From the NCBI GenBank assembly GCA_945878515.1, contig CAMCTL010000096.1, forward strand, positions 1-13,040: a stretch of 13,040 bases of DNA, written 5' to 3'. The notes under the pieces are model-generated. The model saw only the letters and a program-made list of their open reading frames with translations. It had not been told where the DNA came from and made no database searches. A program made the position numbers and the translations under genes. Within the stretch, counting starts at the first letter, position 1; each line of letters begins with the position of its first letter. Source of the stretch: Flavobacterium psychrophilum (GTDB lineage: Bacteria; Bacteroidota; Bacteroidia; Flavobacteriales; Flavobacteriaceae). Positions 1 to 7,532 of the stretch are shown piece by piece.

Positions 1-1655
1 GCATATTCACAGGCTCTTGCCGTAACTGCCATATAAGTTAAGGATGGATTTTGACAGCCTGAAGAGGCCATAAAACTGCCATCGGTAATAAATACATTTT
101 TTACATCGTGCATTTGATTGTATTGATTCAAAACCGAAGTTTTAGGATCAAGTCCCATTCTCGCAGTTCCCATTTCGTGCACTGCTGAGCCTGGATCAGG
201 ATACGTTCTATAGCTTCCAACATTTTTAAAACCCGCTTTGGTTAGCATTTCCTCGCTGGCTTTGGTCATGTGCTCCAGCATTGCCAATTCATTTTCTCTA
301 TATTTAAAGTCAACCTTTATTATGGGAAGTCCCCATTGATCGACATTTTCAGGATCTAGTGTAATTTTATTGTCGTAATTGGGTAGTGATTCTCCTCGTC
401 CGCCTAAGGCAATTTCCCATTTTCCTGGAGTTGCCAATTGTTCTTTCAAAGAAGCTCCAAAACCATTTGTATCTACCGATTGCCAATTTTCTCTATCGCC
501 TTTGCCTTGAATGCCGTAGCCTCTTAAAAACTCGGTTTTTTCAGATTTAGTTTCTAAATTTTGGAATCTTGGTATGTAAAATGTCCCTGGAGATCTGCCT
601 TCATAATATTTGTCTTGTAAACCATCAAAAGTTCCATAAGAACCTTCATTTACAACATGATCCATTAGATTATGCCCAACTTGCAAACTAGAGTTGCCCA
701 GTCCATTAGGAAAAGAAGGCGAAACAGAATTCAATAAAATGGCAGCTGTTGCTATGGCTGAGGCATTTAAGAAGATGATTTTGGCATAATAACTAGTTTC
801 AACTTTAGTTACAGCATCAATGACCACAACACCAATTGCTTTTTTTTGTTTTTCATCGTAGATTACTTCTTTTACAATAGAATCTGCTCGAAGGGTTAAA
901 TTACCAGTTTCCTGAGCATCCAACAATGTTGATGAATTACTGCTAAAATAACCAGAAAACGGACAACCTCGACTGCATAAATTGCGATATTGACATGGAC
1001 CTCTGCCGTTTTTGGCTTCGGTTAAATTTGCGATTCTACCATTAATTATAACGCGATCTGAATAGGCGGAACTTACTTTTTCTTGCAAATGCAATTCTAC
1101 AGCGTTCATTGGAATTGGCGGTAAGAATATGCCATCGGGCAAGTGTGGCAATGATTCGGCACGGCCGCTAATGCCTACATATTCTTCAACATAATCATAC
1201 CATTTGGCTAAATCATTGTATCGAATAGGCCAATCAACGCCGTGTCCATCTTTTTTATTGGCTTCAAAATCCAAATCAGAAAGACGATAACATTGGCGTC
1301 CCCAAGTTAAGGAACGACCACCAACCTGATAGCCTCTAATCCATTTATAAGGATTAACTTGAGTGTATGGATTTTCCTTATCGTTGACAAAAAAATGTTT
1401 ATTGGTATCATCGCAATGACTGCTTTGAACGGGTCTTTCTTCTAAATCTTTGTCGCATAAATGACCTCTATTTTTAAAATCCCAAGGACTTTTTAAAGCT
1501 GTTGTATAATCGATAATGTGCTGCACATTTCGACCTCGTTCTAATAGTAAAGTTTTTAAACCTCCTTCGGTGAGCTCTTTGGCAGCCCAACCTCCGCTGA
1601 TTCCTGAGCCAACCACTATGGCATCAAAGGTGTTTTTTGGTGTTTGATTTTCCAT
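1..1655 (-). CDS. GMC-family FAD-dependent oxidoreductase, catalytic (large) subunit of a gluconate/glucose dehydrogenase-type complex; C-terminus cut by window edge
   Basis: Predicted flavoprotein that oxidises a sugar or sugar-derived alcohol. The 551 visible residues nearly fill the family length, so only a few C-terminal residues are missing. The N-terminus has the dinucleotide-binding motif GSGISGG (residues 16-22, FAD). The C-terminal GMC signatures are HEMGTARMG (His493) and CQNPSLT (Asn536), the likely catalytic His/Asn pair. Cys221, Cys227 and Cys231 form a C-x5-C-x3-C cluster, like the cysteine-rich motif that binds an iron-sulfur cluster in catalytic subunits of three-subunit FAD glucose dehydrogenases. 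The chosen ATG lies 8 bases after the stop of the subunit-3 gene and just before the FAD motif. There is no signal peptide of its own, so export probably relies on the Tat signal of its partner. Family assignment is firm; the substrate is unknown. Confidence 0.93.
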   Translation of the reverse strand, partial: MENQTPKNTFDAIVVGSGISGGWAAKELTEGGLKTLLLERGRNVQHIIDYTTALKSPWDFKNRGHLCDKDLEERPVQSSHCDDTNKHFFVNDKENPYTQVNPYKWIRGYQVGGRSLTWGRQCYRLSDLDFEANKKDGHGVDWPIRYNDLAKWYDYVEEYVGISGRAESLPHLPDGIFLPPIPMNAVELHLQEKVSSAYSDRVIINGRIANLTEAKNGRGPCQYRNLCSRGCPFSGYFSSNSSTLLDAQETGNLTLRADSIVKEVIYDEKQKKAIGVVVIDAVTKVETSYYAKIIFLNASAIATAAILLNSVSPSFPNGLGNSSLQVGHNLMDHVVNEGSYGTFDGLQDKYYEGRSPGTFYIPRFQNLETKSEKTEFLRGYGIQGKGDRENWQSVDTNGFGASLKEQLATPGKWEIALGGRGESLPNYDNKITLDPENVDQWGLPIIKVDFKYRENELAMLEHMTKASEEMLTKAGFKNVGSYRTYPDPGSAVHEMGTARMGLDPKTSVLNQYNQMHDVKNVFITDGSFMASSGCQNPSLTYMAVTARACEY

Positions 1656-1663
1656 AGTCTAAA

Positions 1664-2236
1664 TTATTTTGTTGCCCACGATTTTTGATTTTTACTTAAT
1701 TGCGTAATCGCATTGTATTTGCCAGGTATTAGTTGGTAAACAAGGTGTTGTGTTGCGCCCATTTCTGAGGTACAATAGCCTTCGATGGTTAAAGATTTTA
1801 AAATATCATAAAAAGAGCGTCCTTGTAATTTATTGCTAATTTTAGATAAAATTCCTGTAGAACCCGATTCGCTGTCCAACGCTTCGATTATTTTATTTTT
1901 TTGAATGGCTGTACAGTTTTCAAAATTATTACTATAATCGCTAACACAATTTTCCTGCAACTCAGTTAATCCATTTACGAAATTATTGTATTCTTTCATG
2001 GAAGAACAGTCTTCAATATAACTAATTATATAGTCATGTACCAGAGCTTGTCTAGCGCCGGGAGTACTCGTTGGCGGTATAATGACGTCTGCCAGTTCTG
2101 CGATTAGTAGTGCTTGGGTTTTTAATTTTCCTCTTTCTTTGTTGGATTGTCCAATGAAATATTTTACACCAATTACAGAAGCATAACCAAGTCCTGCTAC
2201 TGCTAAAATTCCTTTAATGGCCGATCTTCTATTCAT
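1664..2236 (-). CDS. Gluconate 2-dehydrogenase subunit 3 family protein with Tat signal
   Basis: Small partner subunit of the GMC dehydrogenase encoded directly after it. The N-terminus MNRRSAIKG followed by a hydrophobic stretch (residues 9-27) is a twin-arginine signal or anchor. The segment ELADVIIPPTSTPGA (residues 47-61) is characteristic of the gluconate 2-dehydrogenase subunit 3 family. The 190-residue length fits that family. Known members act as Tat-bearing chaperones or small subunits that carry the cytoplasmically folded flavoprotein to the periplasm. The gene sits 45 bases after the GT2 gene and 8 bases before the GMC gene, so co-expression with the GMC gene is almost certain. No clear Shine-Dalgarno sequence precedes the ATG, as is usual in Bacteroidota. 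The sequence does not show whether a cytochrome c subunit completes the complex; none is visible in the window. Confidence 0.9.
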   Translation of the reverse strand: MNRRSAIKGILAVAGLGYASVIGVKYFIGQSNKERGKLKTQALLIAELADVIIPPTSTPGARQALVHDYIISYIEDCSSMKEYNNFVNGLTELQENCVSDYSNNFENCTAIQKNKIIEALDSESGSTGILSKISNKLQGRSFYDILKSLTIEGYCTSEMGATQHLVYQLIPGKYNAITQLSKNQKSWATK

Positions 2237-2281
2237 CTGTATTAGTTTTTATATTTGAATAATGGTATTTCTTTTTCGAAT

Positions 2282-3472
2282 TTAGCTAGCCCGTTTGGCT
2301 CTTTCCCAGTTTACCGATTGCGATTTTTTCATGTAGCGGAAAAAACCTAAAACAACTGATAAATTCATAATAAAAAAGTAGTAAGGAACAAATAGGATTT
2401 TTATTCTTGTTTCCCGATTTTCCAAGAACCAACCGGTTAAAGCCGCACCGTAGAAAAGCAGTTGTAACCAAGACATGATGGAGTAAAGCCCAAAACTGAA
2501 AATCCCTTCATTATAACCCAAAAGAGACAATAACGGAATCAAAATTAGCAAACAAAGCGGTGTTAAAGTCCAACGCAGTACGCGATGCGAAATGTATTGA
2601 AACGAGAGCGTACCGTATTTAAAAATGTTAAGTAAAGAGCGCAACCGCACAATGGCTTGAATTCCTCCTGCAGAAATTCGGATTTTTCGTTTTAATTCTT
2701 CTTTTACATTGGCAGAAGCCGTTTCTATAGCATACGCATCAGGATCATATTGAATGGTATAGCCATCTTGTGCAACTCTCAACGAAATTATAAAATCATC
2801 CAGCAAAGTATCAGGCTCCACATGACGGTATAATTCGGTTCTAATAGCAAACAATTCGCCCGCTGCTCCCACAACGGAATATAGTTCAGCATCCCATTTT
2901 TTCAGAGTAGATTCGTATTTCCAATACAAACCTTCACCAGCGCCGGAGGCTACATCAGTTTCTTTACTGATGATTCTTTTTTCGCCAGAAACACAACCTA
3001 CTTTTGGCGAAGCAAATAGATTCACAATACGTCGTATGGATTCTTTACCAAGTCCAGTATTGGCATCACTAAAAATTACAATAGGAGTTTTGACAAATGC
3101 CATTCCACGGTTCATTGCACCAATTTTTCCATTTCTTTCGTTTAGATGATGAACAGTTGTATTGGGATATTTTCGCAGTAAATCTGGTGTGCCATCATCT
3201 GAACCATCGGTAACCCAAATGATATTTAATTTTTCTTTTGGATATTCTAGTTCCAACGAATTTTTCATTTTAGCGTCGACAAAATCCTTCTCATTATAAG
3301 CGGCTATAAATAAAGTAACTTCTGGCTCATAATCAGGATTAGGATTTGGTTTTTTGCCCATTTTAAATACCCGACGGATTTTAATAATTAGGTACAATAA
3401 AATACCATAACCCACATAAGTATAAACGATTATGAAAAGTAGAACCCAAAAAATAATTTTTAATTGTAGCAT
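2282..3472 (-). CDS. Membrane-anchored GT2 glycosyltransferase (hyaluronan/cellulose synthase-like)
   Basis: Transfers a sugar from a nucleotide-sugar donor at the cytoplasmic face of the inner membrane. One N-terminal membrane helix (about residues 5-32) precedes the GT-A catalytic domain, and hydrophobic segments follow at about 302-322, 326-350 and 358-378. Catalytic-domain motifs are VTDGSDDGT (residues 87-95), the metal-binding DAN (136-138), GAAGE (202-206) and LDDF (224-227, likely base Asp225/226). Where many processive GT2 enzymes have QxxRW, this protein has RKIRISAGG (262-270). The tail is basic (NWERAKR, residues 388-394), which fits the cytoplasmic side. It is the last polysaccharide gene of the run, 51 bases after the acyltransferase gene. 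It could add one repeat-unit sugar or make a short homopolymer; topology alone does not decide. Donor sugar unknown. Confidence 0.9.
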   Translation of the reverse strand: MLQLKIIFWVLLFIIVYTYVGYGILLYLIIKIRRVFKMGKKPNPNPDYEPEVTLFIAAYNEKDFVDAKMKNSLELEYPKEKLNIIWVTDGSDDGTPDLLRKYPNTTVHHLNERNGKIGAMNRGMAFVKTPIVIFSDANTGLGKESIRRIVNLFASPKVGCVSGEKRIISKETDVASGAGEGLYWKYESTLKKWDAELYSVVGAAGELFAIRTELYRHVEPDTLLDDFIISLRVAQDGYTIQYDPDAYAIETASANVKEELKRKIRISAGGIQAIVRLRSLLNIFKYGTLSFQYISHRVLRWTLTPLCLLILIPLLSLLGYNEGIFSFGLYSIMSWLQLLFYGAALTGWFLENRETRIKILFVPYYFFIMNLSVVLGFFRYMKKSQSVNWERAKRAS

Positions 3473-3523
3473 ATTTGGTTATTTTAGTTGGTTTGTGATA
3501 TTTTTTAAAACAGCAATCGTGCG

Positions 3524-4534
3524 TTATGTTTTGCCAAGAAAAAGTATCCTTGTTATTTTTGATTTATATAGTATTTTTTCTATCAGAATTGGCAACAATA
3601 AACCTGCTGCTAATGACGCTGTAAAAATTAAAGCCGATGAATCAACCGAAAATCTCTTCATGGTAATTCTTCCGCCTGCTGTTCCAAAAGCGTGAAATAA
3701 ATAGATAGAGTACGCATAGCCTCCAAACCATATTAACCAATTTGCTTTAAAGCTATACCATAGTAGCATCATAGTTCCTGTAAGTCCAATGATCAACCCA
3801 ATAATTGTTTCCTTATTTACCAGATAATCAATAACTTTAAACCATGATAATTGTTGGATACAAATGCTTATTACAAAAATTAAAGGAATAAAATAGGCGA
3901 AAAATTTATTTTGAATAAAGCCTTTGAATCGGTTTAGCCCTACTCCTAAAATAAAACAGGGCATTAAGTATATTGCTCCTTTATAACTGAAATAATTGGG
4001 TTGTTCATAAGAAATAAACAAATCTCTAAGCAACAGAATAATTAGTGATGCACTAAAAACAATGATCCAATCTCTTGTAGTATTCATTTTATTGAGGGAA
4101 TCGATAAACGCTATAATAATGAAAACAATAAACAGCGAATATAAATACCAATATAAAGTGTAAGGAAACACTAGTAATTTCCAAATATCTACAAGATTTC
4201 CTTTGTTATTTGTTCCGGGTGTAAAATATTGAACTAAAAAATAACTCATTCCAACAACGAGCATTGGAACGAGAATTCGCATTACTTTTTTTAATATAAA
4301 CTTATTTATTTTTTCGTAACCAACTGGTTTAAGGGCATAAACCCAGCCAGCTATGACCGTAAAAAGCGGCATTTGTATAGGATCAATAAAGGTGTAATAT
4401 AGATACCTTAAAATAGAATCATCGCTAACTTTCATTCCGCCATCTGATTCCGAGCCGATGACATGTCCAATAACTACCAAAATAATAACCGCTCCTCTAA
4501 GCGTTTCTATAGTTGTATCTTTTTGTACTTTCAT
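3524..4534 (-). CDS. Acyltransferase-3 family membrane protein (polysaccharide O-acylation)
   Basis: Polytopic inner-membrane protein of 336 residues, predicted to put an acetyl or other acyl group on a sugar of the polymer or its lipid-linked repeat. Family marks are TLRGAVIILVVIGH (residues 11-24, with conserved Arg13 and His24), the PLFTVIAGW segment (56-64), LYWYLYSLF (127-135) and YSIYLFHAF (275-283). About ten hydrophobic segments cover most of the length. No SGNH periplasmic esterase domain is fused, so the protein is the short form. It lies 28 bases after the hexapeptide acetyltransferase gene, within the glycosyltransferase run, which supports a role in decorating the polysaccharide. 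The acyl group and target position cannot be read from the sequence. Confidence 0.9.
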   Translation of the reverse strand: MKVQKDTTIETLRGAVIILVVIGHVIGSESDGGMKVSDDSILRYLYYTFIDPIQMPLFTVIAGWVYALKPVGYEKINKFILKKVMRILVPMLVVGMSYFLVQYFTPGTNNKGNLVDIWKLLVFPYTLYWYLYSLFIVFIIIAFIDSLNKMNTTRDWIIVFSASLIILLLRDLFISYEQPNYFSYKGAIYLMPCFILGVGLNRFKGFIQNKFFAYFIPLIFVISICIQQLSWFKVIDYLVNKETIIGLIIGLTGTMMLLWYSFKANWLIWFGGYAYSIYLFHAFGTAGGRITMKRFSVDSSALIFTASLAAGLLLPILIEKILYKSKITRILFLGKT

Positions 4535-4562
4535 GTATTAACCGTAGCTTTATAATTGCCTT

Positions 4563-5177
4563 TTATACTTTTTCCCAAGTCTTTGTTTCAGGATTGTATG
4601 TTTTTATAACCCTTGCCGGATTGCCCACAGCAACTGAAAACGGAGGAATATTTTTGGTAACGATGCTTCCTGCAGCCACAATAGAATGTTTGCCAATGGT
4701 AACGCCCGCAACAGCAACAACGTTTGCTCCAATCCAGCAATCATCTTCAACCATAATTGGAGCTGTTGAAACGCCCTGGACGTGAATAGGAAGACTTACA
4801 TCTTCGTAATTGTGATTTAAGCCAGATAGTGTTATATTTTGAGCTAGTCTAACATCATTTCCTATCGTAACTGGACCAATAATGGTATTGCTTAAACCAA
4901 TTTTAGTTCGATCTCCAATGATCACCGGGCCAACGCCATTGTTTATTGCTGAAAAATCTTCGATTGTAGAATCGATTCCCAATTCAAATTTATTCCAAGG
5001 CACAACGTCCATTCGAGTTCTGGGTCTAATACGAGCACCTTTTCCTTTTTTATGATAAAAAGGATTCACAAACCATTTGATCCAAAGTCTTGGACGGGTT
5101 TGTTTTGGAATAAGAATGGACCAGTGAACCCATTTTTTTATGGTTTCATTCGATTTTATTTTTTCTTTTAATCCCAT
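4563..5177 (-). CDS. Left-handed beta-helix (hexapeptide repeat) O-acetyltransferase, WcaF/maltose acetyltransferase-like
   Basis: Soluble cytoplasmic acetyltransferase that probably uses acetyl-CoA to acetylate a sugar precursor or repeat unit. Imperfect hexapeptide turns run through two blocks: residues 64-117 (for example GPVIIGDRTKIG and GPVTIGNDVRLA) and 141-173 (for example CWIGANVVAVAGVTIG). Between them lies the loop SGLNHNYED, whose His122 matches the catalytic histidine of the family. The C-terminal VGNPARVIKTY is typical. The start was chosen at the ATG giving MGLKEK (204 residues), which overlaps the upstream GT4 stop by 10 bases. An in-frame ATG at 5240 would add 21 residues without family character and overlap the upstream gene by 73 bases, so it is less likely. 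Acceptor unknown. Confidence 0.9.
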   Translation of the reverse strand: MGLKEKIKSNETIKKWVHWSILIPKQTRPRLWIKWFVNPFYHKKGKGARIRPRTRMDVVPWNKFELGIDSTIEDFSAINNGVGPVIIGDRTKIGLSNTIIGPVTIGNDVRLAQNITLSGLNHNYEDVSLPIHVQGVSTAPIMVEDDCWIGANVVAVAGVTIGKHSIVAAGSIVTKNIPPFSVAVGNPARVIKTYNPETKTWEKV

Positions 5178-6382
5178 TGTATTCGGTTTTTGGTTGAGGT
5201 TATAATGGCATCGTAAATAGCTTTTACATTGTTTTCCCAAGTATGACTTTTGGCAAAAAGTATTCTTTTAGCAATGAGTTCCTCTGAATTTTCAGTCAAA
5301 GCTTTTTCGGTTAAACTGATATAATCTTCCTTTTTAGCACCTAAATAAACGCATTCTTTAAACATTTCCATTCCTTTGGTTTGGGTAGCAATTATGGGTT
5401 TTCCCATGGCTAAATATTCATCAATTTTTCGGGGATAATTTCCAATCGTGAGGTCGTTTGTCAACTGCGGATTTATTGCTATATCAAACCCTTTAACATA
5501 GGCAGGCAACTCAGATTCATCCTTGCGTCCTAAAAAATAAACATTGGATAAATTGTGCAAATTAGAATTTTTGAAGTCAGTGTCTTCTGGACCCACTAGT
5601 ACAACACTCCAGTTTTTTCTTTGATTTGCTATGTGTTCAATCAGTTCAATATCGAGTCGCAATGTGGTTAAAGAACCCACATAACCAATTACAGGTTTTG
5701 GAATGTCTTTGAATTCATTTGGGATTTTTATAGCATCATTTTCGTCACTAAAATGCGAAACATCACATCCTTGGCCTACCATAAAACTATTCGGATTGTA
5801 CTGCAAACCAAAGTCGGAGAAAAATTCAGAATTGGTAGTCAATACATCGGCTTTTTTGATAATTTCAGGTTCTAAACGCTCACCATGTTTTTGCCAATAG
5901 GGTACTTTTACAAGATAATCGCGCATATAATAAACATACACTTTTGGTTGCAAAAACGCTCCTAAATGCTGTCCTAAAAACATCGAACTGTCATTAAATA
6001 GTATAACGTCTTTAAAATTTAATTGGGAAACCGCAGTCAGAATATCATTGGCAAACCGTCGTGAATTTCTTTTGTTTAAAATTTTAAATATAGAATGGAA
6101 CGGAATCCAATTAATAGAATCAATCGTATTTTTTGGATATAAATTCCATAAGTTGGGCCCTAACTTTACTAAATCGGGTTCTATACCTTCTTTAATTCGT
6201 ATCCTTTTTTGGATGCTTTCTTTGTGTTTGTCGTTACGCTCGGTAGATCGCATCATTGGAGGATTCACATAAAGCACACGATTGTTTTTGGCGAATTCCA
6301 AAGCAATATTTTTACAATTACTTCCTATTTCTATATCCCAAGCCTGTATTCCTACTACAATAATATCTTTGCCTTTAATCAT
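5168..6382 (-). CDS. GT4-type (GT-B fold) glycosyltransferase
   Basis: Predicted retaining glycosyltransferase, soluble or membrane-associated, 404 residues. The N-terminal half begins with a Rossmann-like strand (DIIVVGIQAWDIE, residues 6-18). The C-terminal donor-binding half begins near PVIGYVGSLTTLRLD (230-244). It contains VVLVGPE (260-266), VYFLGRK (281-287) and the family's donor-site region PRKIDEYLAMGKPIIAT (317-333, with Glu322). The N-terminal half resembles TuaH-like glycosyltransferases of wall and exopolysaccharide pathways, but that resemblance is from memory only. Its start overlaps the end of the preceding GT4 gene by 8 bases and its end overlaps the acetyltransferase start by 10 bases, which suggests translational coupling. 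It most likely adds one sugar to the lipid-linked repeat unit. Donor and linkage unknown. Confidence 0.9.
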   Translation of the reverse strand: MIKGKDIIVVGIQAWDIEIGSNCKNIALEFAKNNRVLYVNPPMMRSTERNDKHKESIQKRIRIKEGIEPDLVKLGPNLWNLYPKNTIDSINWIPFHSIFKILNKRNSRRFANDILTAVSQLNFKDVILFNDSSMFLGQHLGAFLQPKVYVYYMRDYLVKVPYWQKHGERLEPEIIKKADVLTTNSEFFSDFGLQYNPNSFMVGQGCDVSHFSDENDAIKIPNEFKDIPKPVIGYVGSLTTLRLDIELIEHIANQRKNWSVVLVGPEDTDFKNSNLHNLSNVYFLGRKDESELPAYVKGFDIAINPQLTNDLTIGNYPRKIDEYLAMGKPIIATQTKGMEMFKECVYLGAKKEDYISLTEKALTENSEELIAKRILFAKSHTWENNVKAIYDAIITSTKNRIQWD

Positions 6383-7532
6383 GATGTTGTGCTTTTATTT
6401 CATTATACAATACAAGAACTTGCTCTGCCATATTTTTCCAAGAAAACAGTTTATTTCGCTCTATTCCTTTTTTGCAGAGTGTTTCATAATATTCTGCATC
6501 GGCAAGAATTTTGATAATAGCCTGCGTGATTTCTTCTGGATTATACGGATTGATAATGTGAGCGGCATCACCTGCAACTTCTGGCATTGACGAAGTATTG
6601 GAGGTGATTACAGGCACACCACAACCCATTGCTTCAAGCATTGGAATGCCAAAACTTTCGCGTAAAGATGGGTAAAGAAAAATGGTGCATAAAGAATAAA
6701 TGGCCGGTAAATCCGTATTAATTACATATCCGGTTAATACAATTTTTTTGATGAGGTCTTTGTCGCCAATTTCGATTAATAATTTTTCGAGTTCGTTTAA
6801 ATCGTAATCTAGCATCACTAATTTGTAATCGGATTTGCTTTGTTTTAAGAAATCTGAAAACGCTTTTAAGGTGCCAATGGTGTTTTTTTTAGGATCGGTA
6901 TTGCCAAGGAAAAAGAAAAAATGATCCGGTAAATGATACTTTTCTTTGACTCTTTTTAACTCGGATTCGTCTGTAATTGGTTTAAAATGTGTGCTAACGC
7001 CATTATAAATTGCGGTGAGACGGTTGTCGTCTTTCATCCCAAAAAATTCCCCAATCCTATTTTTTTCGAAATGCGAAACGGTAACTATTTTGTCGCTTTT
7101 TTTGACTACCCAAGGCACAATTAATTTTCGATAGGCATTTCCAAATTTTTGATAGGGAGTTGCACTTCCGGTCAATATTTTATAATAACTGCTCTCCATA
7201 TATATGATGTCGTGCAGTATGGTAATCAAAGGAATATCGTTAAAAATAGGAGCTGTATTACTGGTGCAATGCAAAATTTCGCAACCGTATTTTTTGGCAG
7301 CCTTTGGCAATGCTATTTGTTCCCACATGGGATAGGAACCGCCATCAAGTTGAATAATTTTAAAATTCGGGGTTTCCTTTAAAACGGTATTGTCTTCATC
7401 CGGTTTTACGAAGATGAAATACTCATTTTCGGTATCAATAAGTTGTAAGTTTCTTATCAATTCCAAAGCAACCATATCCATACCATGCTTTTTCTTGCGA
7501 AAAAGTCGTTGACCTTCAATACCTATTTTCAT
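6375..7532 (-). CDS. GT4 family glycosyltransferase
   Basis: Classic GT-B retaining glycosyltransferase of 385 residues, acting in the cytoplasm on the lipid-linked repeat unit. The N-terminal domain opens with MKIGIEGQRL and contains CTSNTAPIF (residues 89-97) and the linker segment KIVTVSHFEKNRI (148-160). The donor domain begins at FFFFLGNTDPKKN (205-217, phosphate-binding Lys). It carries the E-x7-E signature ESFGIPMLE (292-300), followed by AMGCGVPVITS (301-311) and PEVAGDAA (317-324). This pattern is common in mannosyl- and other hexosyltransferases of O-antigen clusters. Its start overlaps the end of the OafA-type acyltransferase gene by 17 bases, and its stop overlaps the next GT4 start by 8 bases. 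The donor sugar cannot be assigned from these motifs. Confidence 0.93.
   Translation of the reverse strand: MKIGIEGQRLFRKKKHGMDMVALELIRNLQLIDTENEYFIFVKPDEDNTVLKETPNFKIIQLDGGSYPMWEQIALPKAAKKYGCEILHCTSNTAPIFNDIPLITILHDIIYMESSYYKILTGSATPYQKFGNAYRKLIVPWVVKKSDKIVTVSHFEKNRIGEFFGMKDDNRLTAIYNGVSTHFKPITDESELKRVKEKYHLPDHFFFFLGNTDPKKNTIGTLKAFSDFLKQSKSDYKLVMLDYDLNELEKLLIEIGDKDLIKKIVLTGYVINTDLPAIYSLCTIFLYPSLRESFGIPMLEAMGCGVPVITSNTSSMPEVAGDAAHIINPYNPEEITQAIIKILADAEYYETLCKKGIERNKLFSWKNMAEQVLVLYNEIKAQHHD

Noticed and set aside
2250..2257. TATATTTG on the plus strand, matching the Bacteroidota -7 promoter element TAnnTTTG
   Set aside because: It points against all genes in the window and has no TTTG-like -33 partner about 19 bases upstream, so it is probably chance in AT-rich DNA.
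2286..2471. A second minus-strand open frame of 61 codons within the end of the GT2 gene
   Set aside because: It is the same DNA read in another frame inside a strongly supported coding region, with no motif of its own.
5178..5240. Longer start for the hexapeptide acetyltransferase at ATG 5240
   Set aside because: The extra 21 residues have no family character and lie entirely over the end of the upstream GT4 gene; the ATG at 5177 gives a normal family N-terminus and a 10-base overlap.
6209..6590. Two overlapping plus-strand open frames of about 100 codons (also others, for example 3432-3695 and 4513-4785)
   Set aside because: They lie antisense to well-supported genes, have no recognisable domains, and their composition is that expected from the reverse complement of coding sequence.
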